DNA of 64,000 nt, taken from Tubulanus polymorphus (lineage: Eukaryota; Nemertea; Palaeonemertea; Tubulaniformes; Tubulanidae). Under the pieces are notes generated by a model. That model was not told where the DNA came from. It worked only from the letters and a program-made list of their open reading frames with translations, and searched no databases. A program made the translations under genes and the position numbers. The stretch spans positions 310,001 to 374,000 of the forward strand of contig NC_134030.1 of the NCBI RefSeq assembly GCF_964204645.1. The letters run 5' to 3'. Shown one piece after another: positions 11,705 through 24,100 of this stretch; position 1 is the first letter of the stretch, and every line of letters starts with the position of its first letter.

Positions 11705-12436
11705 ACTGTGGAACTGAGTCCTGAACTGTGGAACTGAGTCATGAACTGTGGAACTGGATCCAGTAACTGTGGAACTGAGTTCAGAACTGTGGAACTGGGT
11801 TCAGAACTGTGGAACTGAGTCCTGAACTGTGGAACTGAGTCATGAACTGTGGAACTGGATCCAGTTACTGTGGAACTGGATCCTGAACTGTGGAACTGGG
11901 TTCTGCATTTGTGGAACTGGGTTCAGAACTGTGGAACTGGGTTCAGAACTGTGGAACTGGGTTCTGAACTGTGGAACTGAGTCCTGAACTGTGGAACTGG
12001 ATCCAGTTACTGTGGAACTGGATCCTGAACTGTGGAACTGGGTTCTGCATTTGTGGAACTGGGTTCAGAACTGTGGAACTGGGTTCAGAACTGTGGAACT
12101 GGGTTCTGAACTGTGGAACTGAGTCCTGAACTGTGGAACTGAGTCATGAACTGTGGAACTGGATCCAGTTACTGTGGAACTGGATCCTGAACTGTGGAAC
12201 TGGGTTCTGCATTTGTGGAACTGGGTTCAGAACTGTGGAACTGGGTTCAGAACTGTGGAACTGGGTTCTGAACTGTGGAACTGAGTCCTGAACTGTGGAA
12301 CTTGATACAGAACTGTGGAACTGGGTTCAGGACTGTGGAACTGGGTTCAGAACTGTGGAACTGGGTTCAGAACTGTGGAACTGGGTTCAGAAGTGTGGAA
12401 CTGGGTTCAGAACTGTGGAACTGGGTTCAGAACTGG
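11705..12436. repeat. 20/21-bp minisatellite, GGATCC-family core
   Basis: About 36 copies of GAACTGTGGAACTGGGTTCA and variants, including AACTGTGGAACTGGATCC. A higher-order pattern of roughly 160-180 bp is visible because the same run of variants returns three times. The core is the MITE end sequence seen at 20 and 21.5 kb. The plus-strand open frame in it is repeat only. Confidence 0.95.
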
Positions 12437-13089
12437 TCCACTTTATGTAAATGTCTCATTAATGGTCGCGATGAGATCAATCACATCGTGAAAATGTTCT
12501 GTGATTCAAACATGTTTTTAAACCTGTTTAAAGAGACCCGGGTTACGTTAACAGATAAAACAAACAACGCAACAATGAATAATTAAACGTTCGTTCATGT
12601 TTAAGCGTTTAGTAAACCGAACGCTTAAATCGGAGTAAACGTCATCTTAAACGTTTACGTAAACAGCGCGACCCAATCACTCACCTACTCGTCACTGTTT
12701 ACACATCCGCTACGGTAAATATGTTAACCACAAATTAATGCGCTTTGATTGGAAACAAATGATTTTAGGTTATAACGCAGCACACGTGTGACGTTCCCAG
12801 CGTTCTGATTTACAACAATAGCACGCAGCGGCAGCGGCAGCGTTCAGTGTCGTCGATACAACACTCATTGTTTTACGCATCGGGAAGTTTAGATAATACT
12901 ACAGTTATATTTGTACTCTAAGACTAAATCAATTAATTATCACCATCCGGGGTTCGAACCCGTAATCTATTAATATATAACATATTGTTGATAATGTCGA
13001 TGATGGCCGTTAGGGGTCACTGAGAGCAGTAGGTCTTGAGGCCGAGAATATCTCGATGTGGAAAAGAGCAAAATTGATTTGAGCACTGC
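12437..13089. other. Non-coding, no gene seen
   Basis: Single-copy DNA between two arrays. I see no ORF, RNA gene or recognisable element. Confidence 0.35.
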
Positions 13090-13312
13090 CTTCCCGTCCC
13101 AGGAATCCTTCCCAAATCCCTTGTCAGGAATCCCGGCCCTTCCGACCCAGGAATCCCCTCCTAGGAATCCCCACCGACCCAGGAATCCCCTCCTAGAAAT
13201 CTCCGCCGACCCAGGAATCTCCTCATAGGAATCCCCTCCGACCCAGGAATCCCCTCCTAGAAATCTCCGCCGACCCAGGAATCCCCTGCAAGAAATCCCC
13301 GCCAACCTAGGA
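13090..13312. repeat. ~32-bp minisatellite
   Basis: About seven units of the type CGACCCAGGAATCCCCTCCT. Confidence 0.85.
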
Positions 13313-15100
13313 AAATTATATTTTGCTAATTTTCCTGATGGTTTCTCTTTGAGATATGTAAAACAAAGAATTCAAATACGTTACTGAATGTAAGTTAATT
13401 GCGCATGCGCGTTGGGACCGGGTGATTGATTAGTTTCATCTGGCTGTCTGCTGCCGCCGCTAATGTTCCATAATTGGTTAAAAGTGGCCGTTAATATTTA
13501 AACTTGTTTACAAACGACCAATAAACGAAGACTTGAGAAGATTAAACCAATTTAAACACACGTGATTGAGAGGGTTGTGCGTCGTATGTCGCAAGTCGTA
13601 CGACGAGTATCGAATGTTGGTTGTTTTTCACTTCAAACTGTTTCTTTATCGATGATGAATTTGCGGGCAGCAACAATCAATAATAATCAGAGCTAGTAAC
13701 AAAACCGGGACAAAATATCTCTGTTTTTTGTTATTTGTCTGCTAGGCTTAAAACATGGACCTCAACTTAAGACATCTCAAAATACATCTTTCTCGGCAGA
13801 CTTGCTTAAACTTTTGTCCTTACACCTGGGGTTCGTTCTATAGGCTCGAGACCAGTCTTTGACCAATTTAGTTTTAGCCAATCTAACCTGTCTAAGACAA
13901 CTGCAAATTAGCCGAACAAATTCTGTGGAACGTGAAAATTCGACCTTTTCGGTCATATATAAATACCTTCAACTTCATTAGGTGGTCCAAGAAGGTTCAG
14001 CCGCCTCTCCTTCAACTCCTAGAGATGAGTTTGTGACTCCCCTCCCCCTCACCCCCTACCCCCTAAACTCCGTCTGCGACTAATAACAAAATGAAAACGA
14101 CAACTGTCTGTACAAACATTCAGTTTACTGTTCTCATAAAATCACTCTATCATCCATCAATTATCCATCGAAACCGCCTGCGGCAAGCGAGCGCGACATT
14201 CCACGTGGAAATCAAACCGTCGTTTCGCCTGCTGGCTTTTTCAATTTATTTAATCAGCCCATCTTTTACCGTCGCCAACATCTTTTCACACTTAGCGCAG
14301 ACGATCGCAGTATAAACTCTGTCTCTCTCTCTTTATCTCTTAGCTATAATACAATTAGGGAAATGATTTTGTGGTCTAAGAAAACATCTTTAAGGCAAAG
14401 ATTGCCGTCACCTGCGCCATCTGTTATTCGTTAATTCCGATCGGCTGTTGTTACAGTTGCCATTGGTAATAACGACCCGCGATTGTTGCCGTCACGTGAT
14501 TCGGAGATAATTGCGGCTTAAACGTCCTATATTCAGGCTGTAAAAACACGATTTGAAATTCTCGATAAATCTTCCTCACGCGCGCATGCGCGGTAACGGT
14601 TGCCGGAGTTTGAATGTAACTTATCGAGTCGGGACCACTTTTCTGGGTTTGATACAACCGCTGGATAGGTAAAAAAGGACTTCGGACAATATGAACCCAT
14701 CTCACAACTCAAGACTAATCCTAGAAAATAAAAACTACATGCAACTTGGTCCAAGGCGTTTGTATTCTAGGCTTCATCTAAACTCAGTTTGGTTCTACAG
14801 TTAGTCTGATCTGGAGTCTGATATCACCACTTTATACTCACGACTGCGCAGTACCTGCAGGCCCTGTAGTTGGACGAATCTCAGGTCGGTAAAAAGCTTC
14901 CATTAAAGTTATTTTCTAAAAACCAATATTTCATTATGTGATATTTATTTCGTTAAAACATATTTTCATTATCAAAATTCCCTCGGGGGATTCTAAACAG
15001 TAATTAATGGCATCCAGTGTTTTACCTGGGGGGGGGGTTCAACTCCAGAATAGGTCAATATAGTTCCATCGTGGAGGATTTTCTTTAATGAAGTGAGTGG
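13313..15100. other. Non-coding, dispersed repeat fragments
   Basis: Contains diverged single copies of the 47-bp family near 13.84-13.90 and 14.76-14.82 kb. The short open frames here have no gene-like features. No RNA gene is seen. Confidence 0.35.
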
Positions 15101-15107
15101 TTCGGTT

Positions 15108-16515
15108 TCTAATTGCCGACCTATTTTACTCGTCGACAATTCCGACGATTTAGAATTGCCGACCTATTTTACTCGTCGACAATTCCGACGATTTAGAATT
15201 GCCGACCTATTTTACTCGTCGACAATTCCGACGATTTAGAATTGCCGACCTATTTTACTCGTCGACAATTCCGACGATTTAGAATTGCCGACCTATTTTA
15301 CTCGTCGACAATTCCGACGATTTTAAATTGCCGACCTATTTTACTCGTAGACAATTCCGACGATTTAGAATTGTTGAAGGGAAGATAAATTTTCAAGCAA
15401 CGACACGGCCACTTGATGCCGATTGCAGTTTGTATCTATAAAGGGTAATCTACACACGGTCCTTCATCCCAGCCATTTTATATCAGGGTAATCCACACAA
15501 ACACCCAGCCCCTCGATCCCAGCCACCTTATTCAAGGGTAATCCACGCAAACACACAGCCCCTCGATCCCAGCTACCTTATTCAAGGGTAATCCACGCAA
15601 ACACACAACCCCTCGATCCCAGCCACTTTATATCAGGGTAATCCGCGCACACACACAGCCCCTCGATCCCAGCCACTTTATATCAGGGTAATCCACGCAC
15701 ACACACAGCCCCTCGATCCCAGCCACTTTATATCAGGGGTAATCCACGCAAAAACACAGCCCCTCAATCCCAGCCCCCTTATTCAAGGGTAATCCACGCA
15801 AACACGCAGCCCCTCGATCCCAGCCACTTTATTCAAGGGTAATCCACGCAAACACACAGCCCTCGATCCCAGCCACATTATATCAGGGTAATCCACGCAC
15901 ACACACAGCCCCTCGATCCCAGCCACATTATATCAGGGTAATCCACGCACACACGCAGCCCCTCGATCCCAGCCACATTATATCAGGGTAATCCACGCAC
16001 ACACGCAGCCCCTCGATCCCAGCCACATTATATCAGGGTAATCCACGCACACACGCAGCCCCTCGATCCCAGCCACATTATATCAGGGTAATCCACGCAA
16101 ACACACAGCCCCTCGATCCCAGCCACTTTATATCAGGGTAATCCGCGCAAACACGCAGCCCCTCGATCCCAGCCACTTTATATCAGGGGATATTATTATA
16201 TAAAAGATATTGCAATTCTAAATCGTCGGAATTGTCGACGAGTAAAATAGGTCGGCAATTCTAAATCGTCGGAATTGTCGACGAGTAAAATAGGTCGGCA
16301 ATTTAAAATCGTCGGAATTGTCGACGAGTAAAATAGGTCGGCAATTCTAAATCGTCGGAATTGTCTACGAGTAATATAGGTTGGCAATTCTAAATCGTCG
16401 GAATTGTCGACGAGTAAAATAGGTGGGCAATTCTAAATCGTCGGAATTATCGACGAGTATAATAGGTGGGCAATTCTAAATCGTCGGAATTGTCGACGAG
16501 TAAAACAGGTCGGCT
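15108..16515. mobile_element. Foldback-type element with tandem-repeat arms
   Basis: The left arm (about 15108-15371) is six copies of a 43-bp unit containing GCCGACCTATTTTACTCGTC. The right arm (about 16207-16515) is about seven copies of the same unit in reverse orientation. Between them (about 15435-16195) is an unrelated array of about 15 copies of a 50-bp unit (CCCTCGATCCCAGCCACTTT). Inverted arms made of tandem repeats around a tandem-repeat core resemble Drosophila FB elements in plan. No coding capacity is visible. I found no clear target-site duplication. Confidence 0.75.
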
Positions 16516-17255
16516 ACCTGGCTCGCGGAAGAATACGTGCTATGTACTCAGCCTGGGCAGATCTACTTTTACCTGTTCTGGAGTTGAGCCGGGGGGGAGG
16601 AGGGAGGGAGAGAGAGGGGGGGTTGGATGGAGGCGGCGCGGCAGGTATAAAGAGAAAATGGATCGAATCTAAGCTGTTTAGTTTACACTGTAGCCTGAGG
16701 TCACATTGACAGAGAGACAGAGAGAGACAAGCGGGAGTCTAAAGTGGATTTTCTGTTGTCAATATCAAGTGAGCATTTATAAGATGTAATTAAGCGATTG
16801 TTAAACTGTTAATGAGTCCCTCCTCTCCATATCTCTACCTGTGCCGTGTGTAAGAGAAATAAATCGATAATTTAACACTCCGGTAACTATTAATATCCAT
16901 CTCATCTCTCCGCGGCTACACGAGTTAATGCAACTACAGCATCCTCTAATGGGTTTATTGAATTCTTACGCGCAGAAACTTTCAAATAGCGATATATTCT
17001 AGAACCCTTCTCAGACCCCCTCTCAGCTCCCTCTCAGCCCCCTTCTCAGACCACTCTCTCTCAGCCCCCGCTCAGCCCCCTCTCAGACCCCCCCATCTCT
17101 GCTGGCAGTGCGAACCCTTAAACCAACCTCAACACTTTTTCCAAACAGCTTTAACATGGCTATTGTTACTTCGCGTGACTGGTCACCAGTCACCACACCT
17201 GACCGGTCACCAGTCACCTACACTGACCAGACAAACTTATAAACTCTAACAGTCA
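16516..17255. other. Non-coding, simple repeats
   Basis: Includes a G/GA-rich stretch at 16590-16630 and repeats of CTCTCAGCCCC at 17005-17090. No gene is seen. Confidence 0.4.
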
Positions 17256-17261
17256 TCACAG

Positions 17262-17333
17262 TTCTATGGTCTTATGGTTAGCGTGCTCGGCTGATACTCT
17301 GGAGGTGGCGGGTTCGAGTCCTGCTAGGGTCAC
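17262..17333 (+). repeat. tRNA-like sequence, possible SINE head
   Basis: A perfect pol III B box (GGTTCGAGTCC) lies in a T-arm-like GCGGG/CCTGC hairpin, with TGGTTAGCGTGCTCGG upstream where a D arm and A box would sit. The 5' side cannot pair with the 3' acceptor TAGGGTC, so it is not a functional tRNA gene. It could be the head of a tRNA-derived SINE. Confidence 0.4.
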
Positions 17334-17851
17334 GATCGACAGATAGTCAGCCTATCAGTAAGCGATTTTCAGAAAATCTCTATGATAATTTTTTGTGCAA
17401 TATTTAATAACATTTTTGGAATTAAGAATTGGCCTATCAAAGCCTTAGATATTCTTTGTCAAAGCTTGGGCTCACTATGCTCTACTTAAGTTTGAAGCCC
17501 TTAATTGCCCTGGGCTGTATCTCATTTTTGGCACTTTTCCATAGCGAGGGGTTGCTACTGCTAGGAGCGGCCCCGCTGCTTCAGCACTGTTACTATGGGC
17601 CCGAAAATGGCCACGTCGAATAAAGATAAGATTCCTGAAATTTGAAAAGATGTAAATACGTGTTGTTTTGTTTGGTGTTTGGTGAACGGAGTTTAAACTG
17701 TTCGGCTGGTGAATGATTCAGACACTGCCGTGATGTGATGATGTGTCATAAATGTGAAAATCATCAACATTAAAACTATTTGTGAGTTGATGACGGTAAA
17801 TTGATATTGAGAGAGAGAGGGGGAGATAGAGAGGGGGAGATAGAGAGGAGG

Positions 17852-17888
<37 letters not shown>

Positions 17889-20066
17889 ACAGTTCACCCG
17901 TCATGCTGTCACACACTACATCTCACCCGATGCCTGCAGGCGGTCTACAACATTCAATCGATATAAACACTTCCAGGTAACACACTGATAATATCAGCGT
18001 GCCGAAACAGCTGCCAGAATTTCCACCATTGACTCCTCTCTCTCTTCTCTTCTCTCTCTTCTCTTCTCTCGTTTTAATGCATCGACAGTAAAAACTATTA
18101 ACAACCATCAATTATAGTCTGTTCCGCTTTACTGAGTCTCTCATCTGCTCGCTTTAAAACGCGTCACGTGATTTAGCGGAAACGAGACAGGTGCGTGCGC
18201 GTACCTCGCTCTGATACGAGAAAAACGGTGCTAAATTGACGCAGTTTTTTTATCTAAGTTTCGCTATAGAGCTTAGAAATATAGTTGTGTATTCAACTGA
18301 ATAAACGCAATTATCCTGATTATAGTGCGTTTGAAAATGTTGGTATATAAATATTTTCTTCGTTTTTTTTGTCGACGCACTCGGCGAAATCTTTTTGAAA
18401 AATGACCACTCCTAACGCACGCGCATGCGCGCTGATTTTCGTCCATTTCTCCGTTGTTCAATTTAAATATAAACGCATTTATTGATGTGTGATTTTTTCT
18501 GTGACCAGTTGGACTTCAAAGAGCTCCGTGGATACTGTCACTTAGGAAACCGTGTTACCATATCGACAATCATTTCAACAATCGGTGCCGGTGATTCCTC
18601 GAACACGGCAACAATCACAATTTTCCTTTGAAATGTTGCCCGGATACCTGTCCGAATAGTAAATCGGTTAAATCAGTTTTCAGGTTTTGTGAAGAGTTTT
18701 AACAACATGGCGACCGTGAACACGATTTAGCTCTTTTAGACGGACCAGACTTCAACCGAAACTTTAACGAAATTCAATTCATTTCGCGATGCCAAACATG
18801 ACGCGTTCCTCCCCGGCGAGTCTTTGATATCGTCTAAACCGATTTGATAATTCCATTAAAAACCTTATTGACCGGCTTGCTAACCGGGCTCTGACGACTG
18901 GGAACGAGTCATCTGGGCGCAGGTAAGTGTAATTACTGAAAACATCCCGACTCGCGATGCCGGAAACTTCTAAGCTACAATTTATAGTCATTAGCAGACG
19001 ATACTGTGTATTAGACTGGTTACCGGCGACGGATATTGATTAGATAAGTGTTTATTGGTGTAACTTGTGACATCCGCCAACCAGTCTCTTCACAGCGCCG
19101 GTACCAGTCTAAATCGATGCAATAAATAGATAATTCGGTAGAAGTGTGATGATGAGGCAGCAGCACGCAGCAGCAGCAGCTGTAGCTGTAATTGATGGGA
19201 TGGACCGTAACCGCTGATTGACACATTGTAAGACACGCCCCCTCCTCCTCAGTATCCGCACAAGTGTGTAAAACTAATTACTGAAATGATGTCTTTGTCC
19301 GGCATTGACAGAGATCCAGTGCCGGCCACGCGTCATGATTGCCTTGAATAATAGACCAGGCTTGATTTATTTCGATTGACTTCGGAAATAGTTTTATTAT
19401 TGTTTATATGGTATGCGACACTCAAGAGATGTAGTGTGTATTGTAAACCCACACTACAGTGCCGGGTGTAAGCGACTGGTTCTAATTAGTAACATCTTTA
19501 TTAATTTCGTGTCGAGGTTAATAATTATACAATTGTAAATATATCAATATATCAAATAAATATCAATTAGCACGCGCGGCGCGGTGGCAGGAGCAGATAT
19601 TCTCAGGGTGACTCAGCTCAGCTGGGGGGGGGGGGGGTGCGAGGGGGTCGGTTGGCTTAACTGGGTCTTACATCGATTCTAAATCGATTACCTAAGATTA
19701 TCATACTGAGATATTCGGCACAATCTACAACTTCCTTACAAATTCCTTTTCAACCAGATAGTCGAAATGAATTCTCACCTCCAGTATTTCAAACTCCCAT
19801 CTCAACGATAACGCAAAAAATCTAAATCGCTACATCTCAGCCTTTTTCATTTTCTTTTCCCATCTTCTCTTTGTTTCTATCTCTCCTTTTTTTCAGATTC
19901 CGATGTTCAGCTTGCTGTAGCGGCCTTCTACCTTTTGCTTGGACATTATTACAGAAAGCCTTCTCAATTCTATTTTTGTTTTGTTTATAAATATAAATCT
20001 AAAACCACGAGTTCTTGAAATGAATTACAATTCGTTTAACCAAGTATCATTAGACTCTATTCTAAG
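17334..20066. other. Non-coding, no gene seen
   Basis: Contains a (CTG)n run at about 17853-17886, a GA-rich run before it and a G-run at about 19626-19638. The short open frames are not gene-like. Confidence 0.35.
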
Positions 20067-20213
20067 CAGAGATCAGGATCCAGTTCCACAGTTCTGGATC
20101 CAGTTCCACAGTTGTGAGTTAGTGTTAACTCTGAGTTAAAGTGGGTTAACGTTCAATGAGTTAACTCAGAGTCAAATGTTAACTCACAACTGTGAAACTG
20201 GTCCCAGGATTGC
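20067..20213. mobile_element. MITE-like inverted repeat, GGATCC family
   Basis: The left side reads GGATCCAGTTCCACAGTT (twice) then GTGAGTTAGTGTTAACTCTG; the right side is the inverse, ending TAACTCACAACTGTGAAACT. The two ends would fold into a hairpin. No ORF. The terminal sequence is the seed of several minisatellites in the window. Confidence 0.7.
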
Positions 20214-20477
20214 CTTTGTACCCCGAGTCCTCTGGCCGTGTGTTATTAATGTCATGTGACTTATCGTGTATTGGTTTGTTGAAATCATTCATTCAAATAT
20301 TCATACGACCAAAGGGGACTCCATTGATGACACTAGGGCCGGGAGTTACTAGACAGTCGCTGCGGAGCACATCTCGGTGGGGGGTATTATCAGAAGTTGT
20401 TGTCCTTAATTAGCTAGTCCAAATGAGGCTGTGGTTAAAGGTCAACTCACAGCGTCTGGTAAAGGATTGTAAGGCCA
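20214..20477. other. Non-coding
   Basis: No gene or structure recognised. Confidence 0.3.
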
Positions 20478-20697
20478 ACAGCTGGTCGGGAGGGGGGAGG
20501 CTTCCGTTCACATTGACGCGAGGGGGGAGGCTTCCGTTCACATTGACGCGAGGGGGAGGCTTCCGTTCACATTGACGCGAGGGGGGAGGCTTCCGTTCAC
20601 ATTGACGCGAGGGGGAGGCTTCCGTTCACATTGACGCGAGGGGGGAGGCTTCCGTTCACATTGACGCAGGGGGAGGCTTCCGTTCACATTGACGCGA
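20478..20697. repeat. ~30-bp minisatellite
   Basis: Seven copies of GAGGCTTCCGTTCACATTGA with a variable G-run. Confidence 0.95.
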
Positions 20698-20727
20698 GAA
20701 TTTGTATTTCCGCTTTTTTATATACCA

Positions 20728-20911
20728 ACCGTCAAGTGCTGCCCCTATATATATCATTAGCGGCAAATTCGTGAACTAACTTGCCAGCGCAATATTCCTA
20801 CTGCGGCATGCGAGTAATGAGTTAGTTCACTGCCGCAGTAGGAATACTGTACAGTCGAATTAGTTCACGAATTCACCGCTAATAGTTTATAAAGAGGCAG
20901 CACTTGACGGT
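20728..20911. mobile_element. MITE-like hairpin, 184 bp
   Basis: The left end ACCGTCAAGTGCTGCC is matched by its inverse GGCAGCACTTGACGGT at the right. Inner arms also pair (TTCCTACTGCGGCA with TGCCGCAGTAGGAA). Non-autonomous; no clear target-site duplication. Confidence 0.75.
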
Positions 20912-21020
20912 GCAAATGATCGCTGGCCGCGGGCCCGGCGAGCAGGAACGGGAGGATGATTAAGACACAAATAAATGTTTCCTTTCCCGTAAGCGTAATA
21001 ATTTAAAACTAAAATAATAA

Positions 21021-21026
21021 TTTATT
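21021..21026 (-). promoter_or_regulatory. Poly(A) signal for U2AF1
   Basis: AATAAA on the minus strand about 145 bp past the U2AF1 stop; another overlapping set lies at about 21040-21056. Confidence 0.6.
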
Positions 21027-21170
21027 CTAAATGAATCGATGTTTATTTATTTTAATGTGATACGGATCTTAAACGATACACGACAAAATTTTAAAATGTT
21101 TTTTTTCACTATATACAAAACTGCTCGTGGTGCCCGTGGCGCCATCTGACAACCGTACGTCGAACTATTA

Positions 21171-24100
21171 TTAGAAACGACCGTGACGTTCTTCGCGATC
21201 GCGACCACCAGCGCCACCTCCGCGTCCTCCACGACCTCTCTCGCGACTACGCGACCTTGACCTTCTGTCACGACTATTGGAACGACGTCTGTGATCTCGT
21301 TCTCGGCTGCGACTTCGACTTCCGCTGTGTCTCGTCGGCGGTGACCTTGACCTAGATCTGCAATCAGACGATGTGATAGGGTAAAAACTCGCACATTCAG
21401 AATAGTTTTGACTCGATATGAGGCCGCGTACAATAACTGGTTATAGCAGGAATTATACTACAGGGTCCAATTCCACAGTTGTGAGTTAAGATTTGACCCT
21501 GGGTTAAAACATTGAAAATGAACTAACTTTAACTCTAACTCACAACTGTGGAACTGGATCCAGGACTAGAGGCTCCTTAATTCAGTATATCATATCAATA
21601 GGTCCCGCCAGATCAGAGGCAGCGCACGCCATCTATTGTTTATTCCATTCACTGGTTATGCATCAGTCCAAAAAATGCTGGTCCCAAGTTAAAGGAATTA
21701 TCGAGTGCACTAGACTGCATCAAGATAGGGCTGTTGTGCATGTGCCCTTTAAACGGACTCAATGGTGTTAAGAGATGAGGGAGTGGAGGGGAGGGAGGGT
21801 AGAGGGTGAGTGTATGGAGGGAGGTTATAAAGGAGGGAGTGGAGGGGGTGTATGAGGGGAGGGGGTGTATGAGGGGAGGGGAGTGTATGAAGGAGGGGAG
21901 GGGGAGGAGGGTGGATTATAACTAACCTGCGTTTATGACCACCTTTGTGTCGTCCGTACAATTCCCGTCTCAATTCACGAGAAATCGGCTTCAAATGCAT
22001 GAAATTACAGAATCCTCCGCGAGTACATTCTCTATAAATATAAACAATTAAACGCTTTAAAATCATCAATCTAACAATCAACTCGCGTCAATCGTTTCTT
22101 TAATTGTCTTTTCTTCAGTCGTCGAATGGATCCCCTAAAAATATACACCACAGCATTCACCACACCGCGCTTCAACAATCGATACCGTAGCAACCAACTC
22201 TAATAATCGCCTCAACAATCGATCCCCTAGTAACAAATTTGATAAATGACGTCAACAATGGATCCCCTAGCAACAAATTTGATTAATGACGTCAACAATG
22301 GATCCCCTAGCAACAAATTAGAATCATTACATCAACAATGGATTATTTTATCAACAATGAATCACTATAGTGACGATGAATTATGATTTTCCCGATTCGG
22401 GAGGAGACCATCCTGAACTGCGTTTTGAAACCGGCGGCGGCGGGACGACGATGATGTCAATGGAAGGGACGGTCGATTTATCGGGTGCAGTAAATATGTA
22501 CCTGTTTTCGTAGCTAGGGTTTGAAGTGTTCTGTCGATTCTTGCAGCTGAGATAATAAATTAGAACACAGTTTTTTATACCAGCAAAAACTTGTTATCAT
22601 CACAATAGAGAGAATCGACATGTTATAAATCAGACACACTGACTCCGCCCCCCTGAGATACTCTGACTCCGCCCCCCTGAGATACTCTGACTCCGCCCCC
22701 CTGAGATACTCTGACTCCGCCCCCCTGAGATACTCTGACTCCGCCCCCCTGAGATACTCTGACTCCGCCCCCTGAGATACTCTGACTCCGCCCCCCTGAG
22801 ATACTCTGACTCCGCCCCCCTGAGATACTCTGACTCCGCCCCCTGAGATACTCTGACTCCACCCCCCTGAGATACTCTGACTCCGCCCCCCTGATATACT
22901 CTGACTCCGCCCCCCTGAGATACTCTGACTCCGCCCCCTGAGATACTCTGACTCCGCCCCCTGAGATACTCTGACTCCGCCCCCTGAGATACTCTGACTC
23001 CGCCCCCCTGAGATACTCTGACTCCGCCCCCCTGAGATACTCTGACTCCGCCCCCTGAGATACTCTGACTCCGCCCCATGAGATACTCTGACTCCGCCCC
23101 CTGAGATACTCTGACTCCGCCCCCCTGAGATAATCTGACTCCGCCCACGCTCAAAAACCTGTCTCCTAGGCGGACTCAATAAACTTCTCATTATCAATGA
23201 CTTCAATCTTTCATTATCGAAATATCCGAGATTGTTTTTTTTTTGTGAGATAATTAGATTAGGATCATCAGCTGCAAGAAAAAGAGAATACGACTGCCAC
23301 CAGAGGGCACCGTCATCTCCGGGCTCGTCCAGAAACATCTTAAAAACCGTCGCGACACGAACACACACGAGACCCAGCTTCACAAATAATCACACTAACT
23401 CGTTACTGAATCGTTGAAGTCATTGATAATGAGGAGTTTGTTATTTCTGTTGTAATTAGTTTGTGAAACTGGGTTCCGGGGGGTGGAGGGGGATGAGGGC
23501 CGGCGATGTGAGGTTACGTAGCTTACCCCATCTCGTATTGACGGCAACAAGCTTCACGGAAATCGGTAACCGGCGACAACTCGGCGTGAATCGGACGACC
23601 GTTAAACCAACGATTGTTTAAATCAGCGACCGCTTTTTCTGCATCTTCCTCGTAACGGAACTACAACAATTAAACATCAATCAATAAATCAATCCGTTAT
23701 CCGTCGGTCAACGGACGGAGACCGTGCAGGGATTACTGGATTTAGTGTTACCTTGACGTAAACGCAACCGACGAGATGATCACCGAGATTATCACAAACA
23801 TTCATCTCTTCTATCTCACCGTACTGGAATAATAAATAACCACAATCAGAATCAGAGGGCAGAGAGAGAGTAGGGTGGAGAGGAAAGGGAGTGAGGGGAG
23901 AGGAGAAAGGGGGAAAGGGGGAGAGTTAAAGGGGAGAGAGAGAGGGAGAGTAGAGTGCAGAGGAAAGGGAGTGAGGGCAGAGCAAGAGTTAGAGGGAGGG
24001 AAAGTTAGAGGGAGTTGAGAGGGAGGGAGAGTTAGAGGAAGGAGAGAGGGAGGGAGGGAGAGAGAGAGTTAAAGGGGGAGAGGGAGAGTAGAGTGGAAAG

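Noticed and set aside
12275-12586. 103-codon ORF
   Set aside because: Mostly 20-bp minisatellite; no ATG-initiated unique coding sequence.
17423-17623. Hydrophobic 64-residue ORF after the tRNA-like sequence
   Set aside because: Starts with a non-ATG codon and looks like the body of a possible SINE; no supporting gene signals.
22514-23383. 289-codon ORF on the minus strand
   Set aside because: Composed of the 24-bp minisatellite within a U2AF1 intron.
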